In this document: piece after piece, positions 11,613-25,459 of the stretch
How positions within the stretch are numbered: position 1 is the first letter of the stretch
Layout of the letters: each line of letters begins with the position of its first letter
NCBI GenBank assembly: GCA_012295275.1
Contig: CM022677.1
Span: 6,702,690-6,766,689 of the forward strand
Direction: 5' to 3'
DNA from: Chrysomallon squamiferum
Lineage: Eukaryota; Mollusca; Gastropoda; Neomphalida; Peltospiridae
DNA length: 64,000 nucleotides
Translations under genes and position numbers: made by a program
Notes under the pieces: model-generated
Databases searched by the model: none
What the model saw: the letters and a program-made list of their open reading frames with translations, nothing else
Told to the model about the DNA's origin: nothing

Positions 11613-11801
11613 TTGACCATGGACAGTGACTGGCCGATGCAATGTTTTAACGCAATAAGTGAACTGGAATATGGTCACATTGCGTGCTTTATCTTCTCTG
11701 TGACTTCTGATGTTCCATATAAGGTGTGTCAGCCAAAGGGACGCAACTTGAGGTTTGTCTGCTTCAGCTTTTCGTTTCAGTTTTGGTTCACTGTTATTTG
11801 A
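11613..11801 (+). CDS. Small open frame of protein-like composition
   Basis: Sixty-two codons from ATG (MDSDWPMQCFNAISELEYGH...) to TGA. The region 11,590-11,825 is unusually GC-rich for this window and is open on both strands. A donor-like GTGTGT follows SDVPYK, so the coding part could end at about 11,729. No family is recognised. It could be a leftover of a transposon or a true small exon. Confidence 0.25.
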   Translation: MTMDSDWPMQCFNAISELEYGHIACFIFSVTSDVPYKVCQPKGRNLRFVCFSFSFQFWFTVI

Positions 11802-12225
11802 GTTTTGGCTGCAGCTTGGAATAAACAACTTTTTCAGTCTTCACATTTTCAATGGATTGGTTAATTATACATATAAATATGAATATTTTTATTAAGTGTT
11901 TAAGAACATTATTTCAGTCATTTCTGTATGGATAATGACAGAGTCAAAGGTGCTGTTTTGCTAAGTGAGAGATGATTCTTGCTTTATAAAACAAAATGTT
12001 CTCTTTTACAGTTTAAGAGTATGGTCTTGATGTGAAAGAATAAAAAGAAATACAATGTATAATATGTATGTAGAAATTTAAAGAATGTTTAGATGTACCA
12101 GTTTCTACAACTGATTACATCTGGAAAGAGTTTCATATCAGCGGGCTTTGTGTTTGTAAACAAAACAAAACCTTTAAAAATCAGATAATTTCCCTTTAGT
12201 TGGCCCAATTATCTATTAAAAATAT

Positions 12226-12227
<2 letters not shown>

Positions 12228-12276
<49 letters not shown>
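12228..12276. repeat. (AT)n microsatellite
   Basis: A run of about 24 AT repeats. The 12,130-12,560 region around it contains loosely repeated motifs (TTTCCCTTT...GTCAGCTCC-like) without a clear period. The 12,560-13,380 region is AT-rich with an AATAAT tract and no gene. Confidence 0.95.
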
Positions 12277-12279
<3 letters not shown>

Positions 12280-13420
12280 TTGTTAACCTTAAATATGCAA
12301 GTATGTAGATTTTGTATTTTTTGCCAATATGATAAAAAAATGCATGAATAGATTGTCATGCAAGTTTAATTTAAAAATGTTTTAAATATATGTAAATTTC
12401 CCTTTTGTCAGCTCCTGTCTAAAACAAAAATTAATTAAAAATAGATTGTATCAAAACATTTAAAATAAATTTTAAATGATATGAATTTCTCATTTGATGG
12501 CCTATAATCTATTCAAATTTAATTATATGTAAACGTGCCCTTTGGAAACCTAGATCAGTAAAAACGTACACAAAAACATTGTAAAGGCACAAGCTGAATC
12601 TGAAATAATATGCAAATGTGTTTTGTGGGCTGGTGTGAATAGTTACTTCATTATAAAGCAAACATCACGATGGGAAATGGTCGTTATCATGTTTAATGTT
12701 AATTTGTATGCAATAAAAAAAACATCCATTTCAGCTAAGAAAGTTGTTTATTTGTATTTCCTAATGAAGGAACCCAGTGAATAGGCGGAATTATTTATAA
12801 TAATAATAATAATAATAATAACACAGTAGTAATTATAATGATAATAATGGTAATTATAATAATAGTAATAGTAATAACAACAGTAAGGGTAATACAAATA
12901 AATATAATAATAGTAATAATAATAAAAAAAATTATAAAATAATTCAAATTAATTCTCGTTATTCAGAAATAGCTAATGTGAAATTGTTATTTTTATTCTC
13001 TCTTGATAAAATACTAAGTGAAGTAACAATATGTTTTTTTACAAAATCTGATAGTAGAGAAAAATAAGTTACATTTATTGTTGCTAATTCTAACAAATAT
13101 TTCATTAAAAACTGTAGATGTCAAAGTCCAAATTTGTCTAACGTTGTGGTGGAATTTAAGACTGTTTTGATTCTGCTGAAAATGTTAACTGGCTGCACAT
13201 TGAGTTTGAAATACTGTTCTTCACTTTAATTTCTGACTATATCCAAGCCCAAAAATTTAAAATAAATAAGTAAAATAAAAAAATTAATAAATAATAATTA
13301 ATAATAATAAATACAACAAATAAATAAAATAATTATGAAAAGAGATAGAAACACGTGAATGAGGCAGAGAATTAGACAGAGACAATTTAGAGACAACGAG
13401 ACAGTGACAAAGACGGACAA

Positions 13421-13764
13421 AGAATAAACAGAATATATAAATATATATATTTTATTAACGTTTTACTCAAAGAATAAAGAGAATATATAAATATATATAT
13501 TTCATTAACGTTTTACTCAAAGAATAAAGAGAATATATAAATATATATATTTCATTAACGTTTTACTCAAAGAATAAAGAGAATATATAAATATATATAT
13601 TTCATTAACGTTTTACTAAAAGAATAAATAGAATATATAAATATATATATTTCATTAACGTTTTACTCAAAGAATAAAGAGAATATATAAATATATATAT
13701 TTCATTAACGTTTTACTCAAAGAATAAACAGATTATATAAATATATATATTTCATTAACGTTTC
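13421..13764. repeat. 50-bp tandem repeat, seven copies
   Basis: The unit AGAATAAAGAGAATATATAA + ATATATATATTTCATTAACG + TTTTACTCAA starts at 13,421, 13,471, 13,521, 13,571, 13,621, 13,671 and 13,721 with no length change and only a few substitutions. Such uniformity implies recent expansion. The flanks to 14,180 are non-coding. Confidence 0.97.
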
Positions 13765-13934
13765 CTCATCTGTCATAGTAAAAATAAAAAAACATTCTCA
13801 TAGATAAATGAGACAGTTCCACTTGTCACTTGTCATTGTGCATAGTGAAATTTCTACATATTTTTAATAATGTTTTTTGATTTTTTTTTGAAAAGAATAG
13901 TGATAAGCACTCAAAAAACATTACGAATAACCGC

Positions 13935-13976
13935 TTTACGATGGCAACGACGGCGACATTAATAGAAATAGTTTTT
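13935..13976 (+). repeat. Dispersed motif, copy 1 (ACGGCGACATTAATAGAAAT)
   Basis: The string ACGATGGCAACGACGGCGAC followed by ATTAATAGAAATAG recurs at about 22,140-22,175, 22,275-22,315 and 22,425-22,460 on this strand, and inverted at about 58,570-58,610. It is GC-richer than its surroundings. This copy is a single unit in otherwise featureless sequence. Confidence 0.75.
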
Positions 13977-14183
13977 AACATTTAAAACTAACTTGAACGT
14001 ACTCAGTAAATAAAGACGAAACATGACCCCTATTTAAAACTCGGATTTAAAACATGTCTGTAGATCTCCAGTGAGATATCCAGTTTCATATTTAGTCATG
14101 TTTTTAAAACATCCTTCTTTTTTAATTTATATTTTTATATTTGCACTTTTTGTTCGTGCGGTTGTTTCCCCTATTTTATTTTT

Positions 14184-14293
<110 letters not shown>

Positions 14294-15049
14294 TGAGTCT
14301 GTATGTATGAGAGAGATCTTTTCTTCTTCGATTCCGTTTCTTTCATGTTTTGATTTTAAAATCTTATGTTAGGCAGAATAAGAAGAATAAAATGAAGTAG
14401 AATAGTTGATGGCGCTTGGCACCTCCACTCCAAAACACAACAATGATCTGCATTAGCTGTTAATAATAAATTTATAACAAGAGAATAACTTTGTACTTCA
14501 TTATATTATACACATTAATTATATTTTACAGACAGATATATAGATAGGGGAACATTAAAATACAATGTAAAATAGTTTTAAATTTTATTTTTAATCATAT
14601 AAATATTTATTTCAGTTTTATTTTAATTACATATATGCAGCATTTTAATATCTAATCTTTCTATTATACGATTTCGAATTAGCAAAGTAAAATATCACGT
14701 TACGTTTAATAAAACGGACACTTCGAAGCGGTATTTGAATTTAGTTGCACAATGTTCTGCTGTATATATATATATAAATGATAATTCTACATGGCGTTAT
14801 GAAAATAAGCGTTTTCATTACCTGTAAAAAGAAAAAGGTGAGAATTAATTGCTGGTTGAACAATGATATTTACAGTTTGTAGATTAAGTATGTTGAGAAA
14901 AGTTAATATTATATTTTATTAATATCATATATTTATATCAGGTTATATTTTAAAATATCAGTTAATTCCCTGGAATCACGATAGTGTGTACTGATTAGCT
15001 GAGAATAAACGAATTAGTTATTTTATTATGCGAAATTTGATTTTTTTTT

Positions 15050-15850
15050 TCGTTACATATATTAAAAGGGATACATCAGCACAAGTTGTATAGGATAATA
15101 TACTTTACATTTCAGATTACATCTGAAGTCGTCTTATTACATTAGGCATTAATACAAACGCTCCACCAGTAATAATCTATGTAACAATGAAGCAGACACC
15201 ATATTTGTCCTGATTTTTTGTCAACAGCAGAACAATAACAACGATAATAATATCTTTATTTTTTATTTTGTTTTTATTTTTCTGTAAAAACGGAAGCTTC
15301 CTGTATATTTTTTACGCTATTCTCTTAGTTTCATTAGAACTGTTCTGAGTGCGGATATAAAAATTACTTCGAATTTTTTATTAGGCCTCGTAAAGTTATC
15401 AGAGAAATCAGATTTATTCTTTGTTTATTGTTTCTGTCGAGATAAAAAATAAATACTTCTTTTTTAAAAAAGTATATGATAATGATAATAATGATTTATT
15501 TATAATGTAATTACATGAAAAATCGTGAACTTTTCGTAAAGCCACAGTTAACTAAAAATTATCGCTGTTTACACTGATAATGTTATCCATCGATAACAAA
15601 ATAAGACACAAGTTTTTAAACGTCTATATTAGTTTTATGAGAAATTAAAATTACATTAATTAGAGATTATCAGTTATATTATTGAATAAACATGGAATTT
15701 CATTCTAGATTAACTTACTTTTCTTAGTGTTTAAAAAAAAATCTGATATATTCTTAATTACATAATTTGATAAATTTGAATTTTAGATTAATCATGTAAT
15801 TTCATATAGGGAGAGATGTAAATTGTGTCGCGGAATGTCATGTTACTGCG
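15050..15850 (+). repeat. Direct duplicate of 56,830-57,650
   Basis: The two blocks share long near-identical stretches in the same orientation: CGCTCCACCAGTAATAATCTA, AACAATGAAGCAGACACCAT, ACGCTATTCTCTTAGTTTCA and GTGTCGCGGAATGTCATGTTA. The distance is about 41.8 kb. It is non-coding and forms the left end of a larger duplicated block. Confidence 0.9.
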
Positions 15851-15924
15851 GTCATAAAACAAAGTATCACACTGTGACACTGAAAGGTGCACAGTTAATT
15901 TTCAGTAATATCAATACAATAGTA

Positions 15925-16849
15925 CAGTGGTTCTCAACTTTTGTTTTGTCAGTGGCACACCTTAGAACACATGAAAAAAGAGCGGCACACCTGGCTAAAT
16001 ATATATGAAAAATATTTGAATTTTGTAAAGTCATAGACGGCATACAACCATAGACCCAGCCTAGTCATAGACACCTAGAATGACTCAAACTAAATAAAGA
16101 AAAACATAGCTATACTTCACTGCGGTGTTTCGAATTTCGTCAGTCAAATAGCTGGCTTCTTTAGTGAGAAATTTGTGACTGGCTTTTTTTCATAATTTCC
16201 TCAATGTTTGGTCGAATATGAGACGGACACACCCTCATTTCTGCTTTCGTTGTAGTAATCTCTCGTGCTTCATGTTTTTGATGTTGCCTAATTCACATAT
16301 ATAAGGAGTTGAAAATTGTAATAAAATTGCTAAAACTCTTTTACATAATATGGGATACACCTCTTGTACTGAAATCCAAAATAATCAATGGGCAGAGTCG
16401 AATGTTTTAATTTTAAGGTCATTAGAAAGTGCGGCCAATTCTTCTTCTTCCTGTAACTCAAGTTCAATGTTGGAAGAATGATTTATTAAAGGATCTCTAA
16501 TCCAATCATACTTTTCTGTCTTTAATGACGGAAATTTATTGTTGATGCTTTCGTCCAGGGCTGTCAGATGAGTAAACACAATAGGGATCACTTCTCTAAT
16601 GCAGGTAGAACGCAATAAAGGGAACATATAAAGGTTGACAGTGATTGCTCTTTTTTTTCCCAAATCACTATTTTCTTTTTGAGGGCAACTATCTTGTCTG
16701 TTGAAGGGAGAATATTTTCGTTTTTACCTTGCATTCTACTGTTTGTTTTATTTTGGGATCACGTGGTTTTTCGCATTTTCTTAGTGTGCCGTTCAAAATT
16801 TTGCGGCACACATAGGAAGATCTCGTGGCACACTGGTTGAGAATCACTG
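15925..16849 (-). mobile_element. hAT-family DNA transposon, internally deleted
   Basis: The left end CAGTGGTTCTCAAC (15,925-15,938) and the right end GTTGAGAATCACTG (16,836-16,849) form terminal inverted repeats of the Charlie-like hAT type (CAGNGGTTCTCAA). Inside are the repeated GGCACAC motifs common in these elements and, on the minus strand, a transposase C-terminal fragment. At 0.9 kb it is much shorter than an autonomous hAT element, so it cannot move by itself. The 8-base flanks are not an obvious target-site duplication, which suggests age or later rearrangement. Confidence 0.8.
16385..16663 (-). pseudogene. hAT transposase C-terminal fragment (ZBED5-like)
   Basis: The minus strand reads PLLRSTCIREVIPIVFTHLT, then FPSLKTEKYDWIRDPLIN and EEEELAALSNDLKIKTFDSA. 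This matches the layout of the C-terminal part of hAT transposases related to ZBED5 (a helix ending in HL..L, then F..L....YDWIR.PF, then an acidic helix before the dimerisation region). The N-terminal BED finger and the catalytic part are missing. The ATG used here is simply the first one available. A second, shorter copy lies at 60,773-61,006. Confidence 0.75.
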
Positions 16850-17990
16850 AATTAATGTTATACTAATCATGTTATAAGGCAGAATATTGATATCATTATT
16901 TACACCTCAAAGTATTTGTGTAAACTGTGTAAACAAATATAAATTGATTGACAAGATAAATATATGTAATTATTTAAAATCATATTACAAAAATCATTTT
17001 TAAAATCTCTAATAATGCTTGAAGGAGGCACTGGATTGGAAAATGGATGAAAAACAAATACAAAATAAATAAATAAATGCATAGGTTAATTTATGTGTTT
17101 GTTGTGTATGTGTGTTTTTGTATGCAAATGTGTGCACCAACACACACCAATGTAAACACACATCATGGATTCATATATATTTTATTTATACTCGTCAATA
17201 TTCAGTCGATTTTTACAAGCTTACCTCTATCAGATAGTGTGAAAGTGCATGTGTATGTATGTGAATGCACAGATAGATAGATAGATAAGATAGATCCTGA
17301 AGTCACTATCAGTAATTGCAATATATGATCACTAGATAAGTTTCTTTATTTTCAGTCAGTAAACAAAAACAATATTACTTTTTTAAACATTTAATTACCA
17401 GTTTAATCTTAAAAGCCCCTAGTGCCTGTACAAACTTCAGCCTGTGTTTATCAGTAGCTCCATCCATATGCAGGACAGACAGTCGGTGTGTGGGTGACTA
17501 GGGCAGGGGGGTGGGTAGGATAAAAACGGGTGAGCTTAAGGTCTCTGGACAGAAAAGGTGAGTTGAACACATGCCCTCCCGCCCTACCCCGGAAGCACGG
17601 GCTGTCTGCCAGGGGAAAGTGTTCTCACACATTTTTATCTCTCCACCCCCTGCCCTAGTCCCCCGCACGCCTGCTGTCTGTGCCCCCCCGTACCTTCACA
17701 AGCTGTCTGAGGGCGGGGCAGACAGCCGGCGTGAGGGGGACTAGGGCAGGGGGGCATGCGTTTTTATTTCTTATACTATTTGTTTTATTGTTCTGCTGTT
17801 ACAATCTTCTATTCTGTGAATACTTTTTTTATTAGAATTATTTTCTCTTAACTTGGCTGAATAATTAAACAGCATTTTTGAGCACTTAACTAAACGAATT
17901 AAATGAAATACAAATCTAAATTAGAAAATATATCATTATTATATTTTCCTTTTTCAAAATTTGTTTTGTTTTTGTTAATGCTGTTATCAT
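16850..17990 (+). repeat. Direct duplicate of 61,246-62,990
   Basis: Beginning inside the hAT element, the sequence is repeated about 44.4 kb to the right: CACCTCAAAGTATTTGTGTA, TGCTTGAAGGAGGCACTGGA, CCTGAAGTCACTATCAGTAA and CTAGTGCCTGTACAAA. The right copy carries an extra 0.65 kb with inverted ends (62,081-62,751) that is absent here near 17,690. The block is non-coding. Confidence 0.92.
17472..17754. repeat. GC-rich island with three copies of an inverted motif
   Basis: A strongly GC-rich patch in AT-rich DNA. The motif CAGACAG(C/T)CGG...GGGGACTAGGGCAGGGGGG occurs forward at 17,472-17,511 and 17,719-17,754, and inverted at 17,646-17,680 (CCCCCTGCCCTAGTCCCCC). The last two form arms of about 35 bases around a 38-base spacer. 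The G runs could also form quadruplexes. Partial copies lie at 61,875-62,070, 62,750-62,790 and 63,165-63,210. Confidence 0.8.
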
Positions 17991-18059
17991 TATTGTTATA
18001 TTCATTACTGTTATTAATGGACAACAGAGTTATTTCCCTTAGACTACTTTGTCTATGAA

Positions 18060-19670
<1,611 letters not shown>

Positions 19671-19922
19671 ACGTGTGTGTACTTAAGAATAAGTTTTCTA
19701 GTTAGACTGTAAAACTGATGACGTAATCGAGACCTCGCGTGACACTTTGCGTCTGCTACAAATAATATCGAATGGTAATTTTAAATAAGAAATATTTACT
19801 TTTTGACAGTACTATACAAAACCAAAGCAGATATCAAACGATGAAACTTACAGAGCCTTCAGTGATAGGTCTAGGGTCCTGTAAAATGTACATTGATTTT
19901 TATTTTCATAAATAATAGAAAA

Positions 19923-19955
<33 letters not shown>

Positions 19956-20089
19956 GTAATTTTAATTAGTTTGATTTCAGTTGGCACCATAAAGAATTAT
20001 CTATATTTATTTATTTATTTATTTATTTTTGTGAAAGTTTCCAAAACTAAAACAATTTTACAATCAACATTGCAAAAGTAATTTGAAAT

Positions 20090-20900
20090 AATTAATTTTA
20101 AAACTGAAACAATACGTTTTATAGGAGATACACAGAAAGTATATAAACTGTTAGGGAGATGTACATAAAGAAATTGTTAAAGCTTTATAGAATGTATGGA
20201 TTGGTAGAGAAACAGATGAACAGATGTGTGTATATGTATGTGTGTGTGCATGTGTGTGTGTTTATGTTTGCGTGTGTGTGCAGAAGGAAATTTGTGTTTT
20301 GTATGTTTCCAGAGGGCATGGTAGGAGAAATAGATGCAGAGAGAGAGAGGCAGATGTGAATATGAAGGGATGAGTTGGTACATACATGTTATCTGTGAGA
20401 AAGAGTTAATGTGTTTGTTGTCAAATAACTGCTGCATGTGAAAGACAGTGTCCTTGTTTATGTATAAATAAATACAAATTCCAAGTATTTTGAACGTTGT
20501 TGTCTTTTCAAAAATGACATAAAAATAGAGATTAAAAACAGAATTATTAATTGGATTATTTTAATGATTTATTATTATATGATTGTCCTGATTTTAATTG
20601 TTAAATTGTTTGAAAGATATTTGAAAATAGCCGAAATTAATCAGATTAAAAAATAATTTTATCACCAAATAATATTAAAACCAAGTATTTTTTAAAACAG
20701 ATTTGCAGTAATTTTTATTTTAAAGAAAATGAAAATGAAATTATCTAAGTCTATAATAATAATAATAAAATATGAATGATTAAAATTTAGTTTGCTTGAT
20801 TATGGCTTCATTATGACAGTCTATGACATCAAATAAAAGTGAAATGGGTTCATCGTACAAAATCTTAAAGGCATATGTCACTATAATTCATTATTATAAT
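20090..20900 (+). repeat. Direct duplicate of 46,575-47,420
   Basis: The run TAGGAGATACACAGAAAGTA, AAACTGTTAGGGAGATGTAC, a GT tract, CAGAAGGAAATTTGTGTTTT, CATACATGTTATCTGTGAGA and ACATCAAATAAAAGTGAAAT recurs in order at 46.6-47.4 kb. It is non-coding. The line TCTATGACATCA(A/C)ATAAAAGTG also recurs at 21,650, so one part exists three times. Confidence 0.92.
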
Positions 20901-21111
20901 GCATTGTTAGAAATGTGGGGTTTAGTTTTATCTTATAATTCTATTGTAATTATATTTGCTGTTTAACAAAATTCATTTTGATTAGTAACATCGTGCAGAG
21001 TGATCTTGACTGCTCAAGATGTATAGTGTATATGTTGTATACAAATGCATTGTTTTTACTCAAGATAAATAACTGTAACGTGTTTGTAAATATACAAAAA
21101 AGACTGAGTAT

Positions 21112-21163
<52 letters not shown>
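21112..21163. repeat. (GA)n microsatellite
   Basis: About 25 perfect GA repeats. Confidence 0.95.
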
Positions 21164-21169
<6 letters not shown>

Positions 21170-21468
21170 AAATGTTGTTTTCATAAACTCAAACAAGAAA
21201 TTTATATATATGTAATGATTATGTCAGGTTATCTTTTGCTAGCTGACAACAAATACAGAAGATGTTGATCAGTATACATAATAAAAATAAAAACATTCAA
21301 AGACTCTGCTTTATGTTTTTCTTATATTTTTTAAAATTATTTGAATGTGCCTTATCATTTTTTATGTTAAGAAACTGAAACAACTTCAGCATGATTTTCT
21401 ATTTTGATTATTGTTTTTAGATAAGATGCAATGGGTTTGAATTTGTAGATGTCAGGATTTAAAACAGT

Positions 21469-21514
21469 TAAGAACAAATAATGTTTTTGTATTAAAAAAC
21501 ATTATTTGTTCTTA
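21469..21514. repeat. Perfect 20-bp hairpin, 6-base loop
   Basis: TAAGAACAAATAATGTTTTT (21,469-21,488) is the exact reverse complement of 21,495-21,514, separated by six bases. Half of the same arm appears near 29,430. It could be a small foldback element, a transcription-terminating hairpin or a hairpin RNA. Nothing decides between them. Confidence 0.85.
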
Positions 21515-22020
21515 CGTGTAGCTGACTGTCTGGATAACACGTGTTTCATTAAAAATTCCGATGGCCATTTCTGTTCGACGTATAGAGTAGTTTTCTATTA
21601 GTTAGAGCTGAGATTCAACCAAAAATGGCATAATATTGCTTCATTATGTCAGTCTATGACATCACATAAAAGTGAAATGGGTTCATAATACAAAATCTTA
21701 AAGAATACAGGTATTTTACACTGATTATTTGTATTAAATAAATAAATAAACAAATCATTTCATTTCATTTTAATACCGACTGCACAATTTAAATAGTGGA
21801 TTTTGGATATCATTATATATGTAAATGTTTAGGCGCCAGTTTAATCTGATATTTTGAAAGCTTCAGGTGAGATTTTACTGATAACTGGAGAAGAAACATT
21901 AATATTTACTTGAAAGTAAAGACATTATTGCTATGTTTTAGAATGAAATAAATGATATATTCATATCTCATAAAACACTAGTTCAGGAGGACAGGCATAT
22001 TTTCTATGATGTAACTTATT
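21515..22020 (+). repeat. Blocks shared with 45,775-46,390
   Basis: GTGTAGCTGACTGTCTGGAT with AACACGTGTTTCATTAAAAA, GGTGAGATTTTA(C/T)TGATAAC, GGAGAAGAAACATTAA and AGTTCAGGAGGACAGGCAT are found in both places in the same order. Relative to the 20.1-20.9 kb block the order is swapped, because at 45.7-47.4 kb these come first. Non-coding. Confidence 0.85.
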
Positions 22021-22129
22021 ATCACTATTTGTTCTGAAGCAAAACACGAAGATTTAACTAAAAAAGTAAAAAAATTAAAAAATTAAAAATAAAATTAAAA
22101 AAGCCTTAAAGAATAATGAGAAATACTCG

Positions 22130-22465
22130 ATGAAAGCTGGCAACGATAGTGATATTTAATAGAAATAGTAATAATGCTTTTTAACATAGGATGTTTACAC
22201 TAAGAAAGCATTAATAATAGTTAATAAAAAGCAAAAGAAAAAGGAGAAGTACACCTAGAACGTAGGGAACAACGTGGTTACGACGGTAATGACGGCGACA
22301 TTAATGGAGATAATAATAACATATTTTAATATATGATGGGCACGGTCAGAAAATAAGAATAACATCGAATAAAAGACGAAAAAGAATAATGAGGAGTAAA
22401 CCAGTAACGTTAGGAACAACACCGGTACGATGGCAACGTCGGCGGCATTAATAGAAATTAATATA
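22130..22465 (+). repeat. Degenerate tandem repeat of about 150 bp, three units
   Basis: Three imperfect units each contain a (G)CAACG/ACGGTAATGACGGCGACATTAAT-like core, a TAATA-rich spacer, an AATAATGAG run and CGTTAGGAACAAC. The same elements appear once at 13,890-13,980 and inverted at 58,430-58,660. From 22,465 to 23,960 I see only AT-rich sequence with poly(A) at about 23,084-23,117 and an (ATT)n/(AAAT)n tract at 23,230-23,350. Confidence 0.7.
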
Positions 22466-23243
22466 TTTTAATAGGTGGTGAAAGTATGAGGAGTAATTAT
22501 AATATCAGTAACCGAATAAAATAAACGTTATCGGCATAATCTATATTTATCAATATAATTTCTTTTTTTTATATCACTTCTGTAATCTAGTTATGTTAAT
22601 AAGATAAAGGACGTCAGAATGTGATAAAGTAAGCTAATGTATTTATAATATTTCTTTTATCTGAGTATTAGTTTTATCGTATAAACGACTGTAATGGTAG
22701 CAGAAGACCTTTTTAAAATAAATATGTCAGAAATACAGGAGAAATTAATGTAGTTTTCTCTTACAGTGATATCAAGAAATAAAAGGTTAATGTTTTAACG
22801 AGATTTAACAGTATTAAAGAGTATAAAAAGAAAAAGGGTTTTATTTTGTCTTCGCCTCCGAAATGTTTGGTACACAGTAGTCTTTTTTCTTTTGGATGAC
22901 TTGAAATTAATATCGTAATCGAGACTCATTTCCGACTTGTGCGTCACTTCGCGTCTTCTAGAAAAACAGTTAAATCTTCGTTTACCATTGAACGATAACA
23001 GATCATTTTGAATTCGCTGATAAGAAATATTCACTTATTAATAATGTTAATGACACCAAGGTAGGAATCATACAAACGAAAAAAACAAACAAAAAAAAAA
23101 AAAAAAAAAAAAAAAAACGTTTGGGAATGCTCACGATTCGGAACTAAGAACCTCTAAGATCGTAGTGTTTATATCAGATCTCATTTTCTTAAACAGAAAT
23201 TTAAACTCAACAAACTTTTTTAAAATTATATTTTTTATTTATT

Positions 23244-23299
<56 letters not shown>

Positions 23300-23959
23300 C
23301 GTCATTTCAGAAAATGTAAAATAAATAAATAAATAAATAAATAAATAAGAATGGAATATGAAAATTAATACTGAACAATCTATGTATTTTTCATTATTAA
23401 CAATGGAAAATATATAAATATTGATTTTCCAAACTAGTTTTATTCACAATAAAAAATACAAACTTATTTAAAAAAATGTATGGTATAATAAGAGTCCATA
23501 ATTCTTTATAATGTATTATTACTTTCTCCTTATTTAAGTTTTTGGAAAGCTGATAAATCAGCACATTAAATCTCTTTATTAACTTTGTAAAAAGCACAGT
23601 CCATAGTGAAAAGTGAAGATTAAAGGGCTTTTTTTGTTGTTGTTTTTTCTATTAAAAAGGAAGAAGTGAGAAGACCTGAAATTAAGGAGGTGTGTTATTA
23701 TCTATACACAGTCTGATACTGAAAAGAAGAGTTGTAAAGGTTAAACTTTTATTGTAAACAAGAAGCCCAGTAGACATGAAGAAATATGGATGGTAAGTGC
23801 CCTTTCTAAATAAATGTATTAGAGAAAATAGGGTGGAGGTAAAGGTATACCGGATAATTAAATGTGAGCGATGATTTCAAAACATTTACTTTAAAGAGAA
23901 GCTCATTGTATATTTAGAATTATAGAACAGGTTAAGTGATAAACATGCTTTTTTTAACT

Positions 23960-25007
23960 TCAATAACAAGTTTTAAAATGTCTATAAACACTGACAAATG
24001 AACAGATAGATGAAAAGATACATAGATGTAGATTATACAGACTGCATGAGAAACAGTCACCGTGATAAGTAAAAGATGGTAAAAATATAATAATAAGATA
24101 TAAACAGACAGACAGAAGACACACCATAGCTAAATTAATAGAGAGGAAGATACACAGTGATAATAACAACTAATTTAGAAAGTGAGAAAGAAAATATATA
24201 AAGTTATGTAGATACAGTGTGTTTGTAGGTGGACAAACAGAAAGACAGGTTGTAATGTAGGTATGTAGACATAGTTAGATATGTAGAGGGAGTTGGGTAG
24301 ATGATTGATGGATGGTTATGTGTTTGTATATGCATGGATGGACAAGATAAAAGAAAACTAGATAAGATAGAAGAAGCAGATAGGTAGGTACACAGGTAGG
24401 GTTGTGTGTACAACAGATAACTCAGCAGTTTGATGGATAGATACAAAGAGAGATAGAGAGTGATGGATAGGAAGATGGGTAACTACATGTATATGGAAGT
24501 GCGAGTACATGTGTTAGATGTGCTAGAATGTGTGAATGAGAGTGCTTGTGTTATAAATGGACAGACATACAGAAAGACAGAAGTTGTAAGGTAGTTATGC
24601 AGGGAGATAGCTGCAGAGATGGACAGGTGATTGATGGATCAGAATGTGAACAGAGAGATCAAACAAAAAATATGGCATATAGGTATGTAAGTTGAGTACA
24701 TTGTTCTGTTACAGAAATGTTTGTATGAATGTGAAGGGGAATGTGCTTGTGTGTTTTAGAGGAGTGGCTGTTAATTTAATGTTTTATTGTGTATTTTTAG
24801 GGCCAGTCAGAGGGGATGTGCATATATATAAGAGTGTTTATAGATGGACATATATACAGTATATAGATAGGGAGATTTAATGTAAAAGACAAATAGACAG
24901 AAAAAATAGATAAACCATTGATAGATAAGTAGATATGTAGGCAGATCAGTAGGTAGATAAGATTAGTATGTACATAGGTACATAGATTTTATATATATAT
25001 ATATATA

Positions 25008-25041
<34 letters not shown>

Positions 25042-25140
25042 GATTAGTGAGTTGGTAGTAACCACATGTATAAGAGAGTGCAGGTATCTATGCTTCTGTG
25101 TTAGGGAAGTATGGCTAAATATTGAGAGTGTACTTGTGTT
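23960..25140. repeat. GATA/GACA-rich tract, paralogue of 5,220-6,290
   Basis: AGGTTGTAATGTAG, ATAGTTAG(A/T)TATGTA, TGATGGATGGTTAT and GTGAATGAGAG...TTATAAATGGACAG are shared with 5.3-6.2 kb in the same orientation. It precedes copy C just as the left tract precedes copy B, which suggests a tandem unit of GATA tract plus exon segment. It is not coding. The long T-poor minus-strand frames are a composition effect. Confidence 0.8.
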
Positions 25141-25212
25141 ATAAATGTTCAGAAATACAGAAAGACAGATTTGTATGTAGTGATATAGACTCTAACACAA
25201 AGAGAGGCATAG

Positions 25213-25217
<5 letters not shown>

Positions 25218-25257
<40 letters not shown>

Positions 25258-25320
25258 TGAGTGTGTGTGTGTTTGTATGTGTGTGTGTTTGTTTATGTAT
25301 ATATGTATAGAGAGAGAGAG
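25218..25320. repeat. (GT)n with (GA)n tail
   Basis: About 18 GT repeats, an interrupted GT stretch and a short GA run. Confidence 0.93.
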
Positions 25321-25459
25321 AGATAATTATGTGTCTGTGTGTAATGGTATTTTTGACACTTCTAGTTTGTTTTGTTCTTAAAAACAAGTCTGGAAGAATT
25401 AAAAAAGAAGGATGCAAGCAAGTAGAAGTGCTTTACTTGTTTAGGTGATAAAAAACTGT

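Noticed and set aside
22795-23034. Minus-strand frame with many Arg/Lys (RRREV, KRKK)
   Set aside because: No motif or border. Its core shares only a short non-coding-looking match (GTAATCGAGAC...GCGTC) with 19,720.
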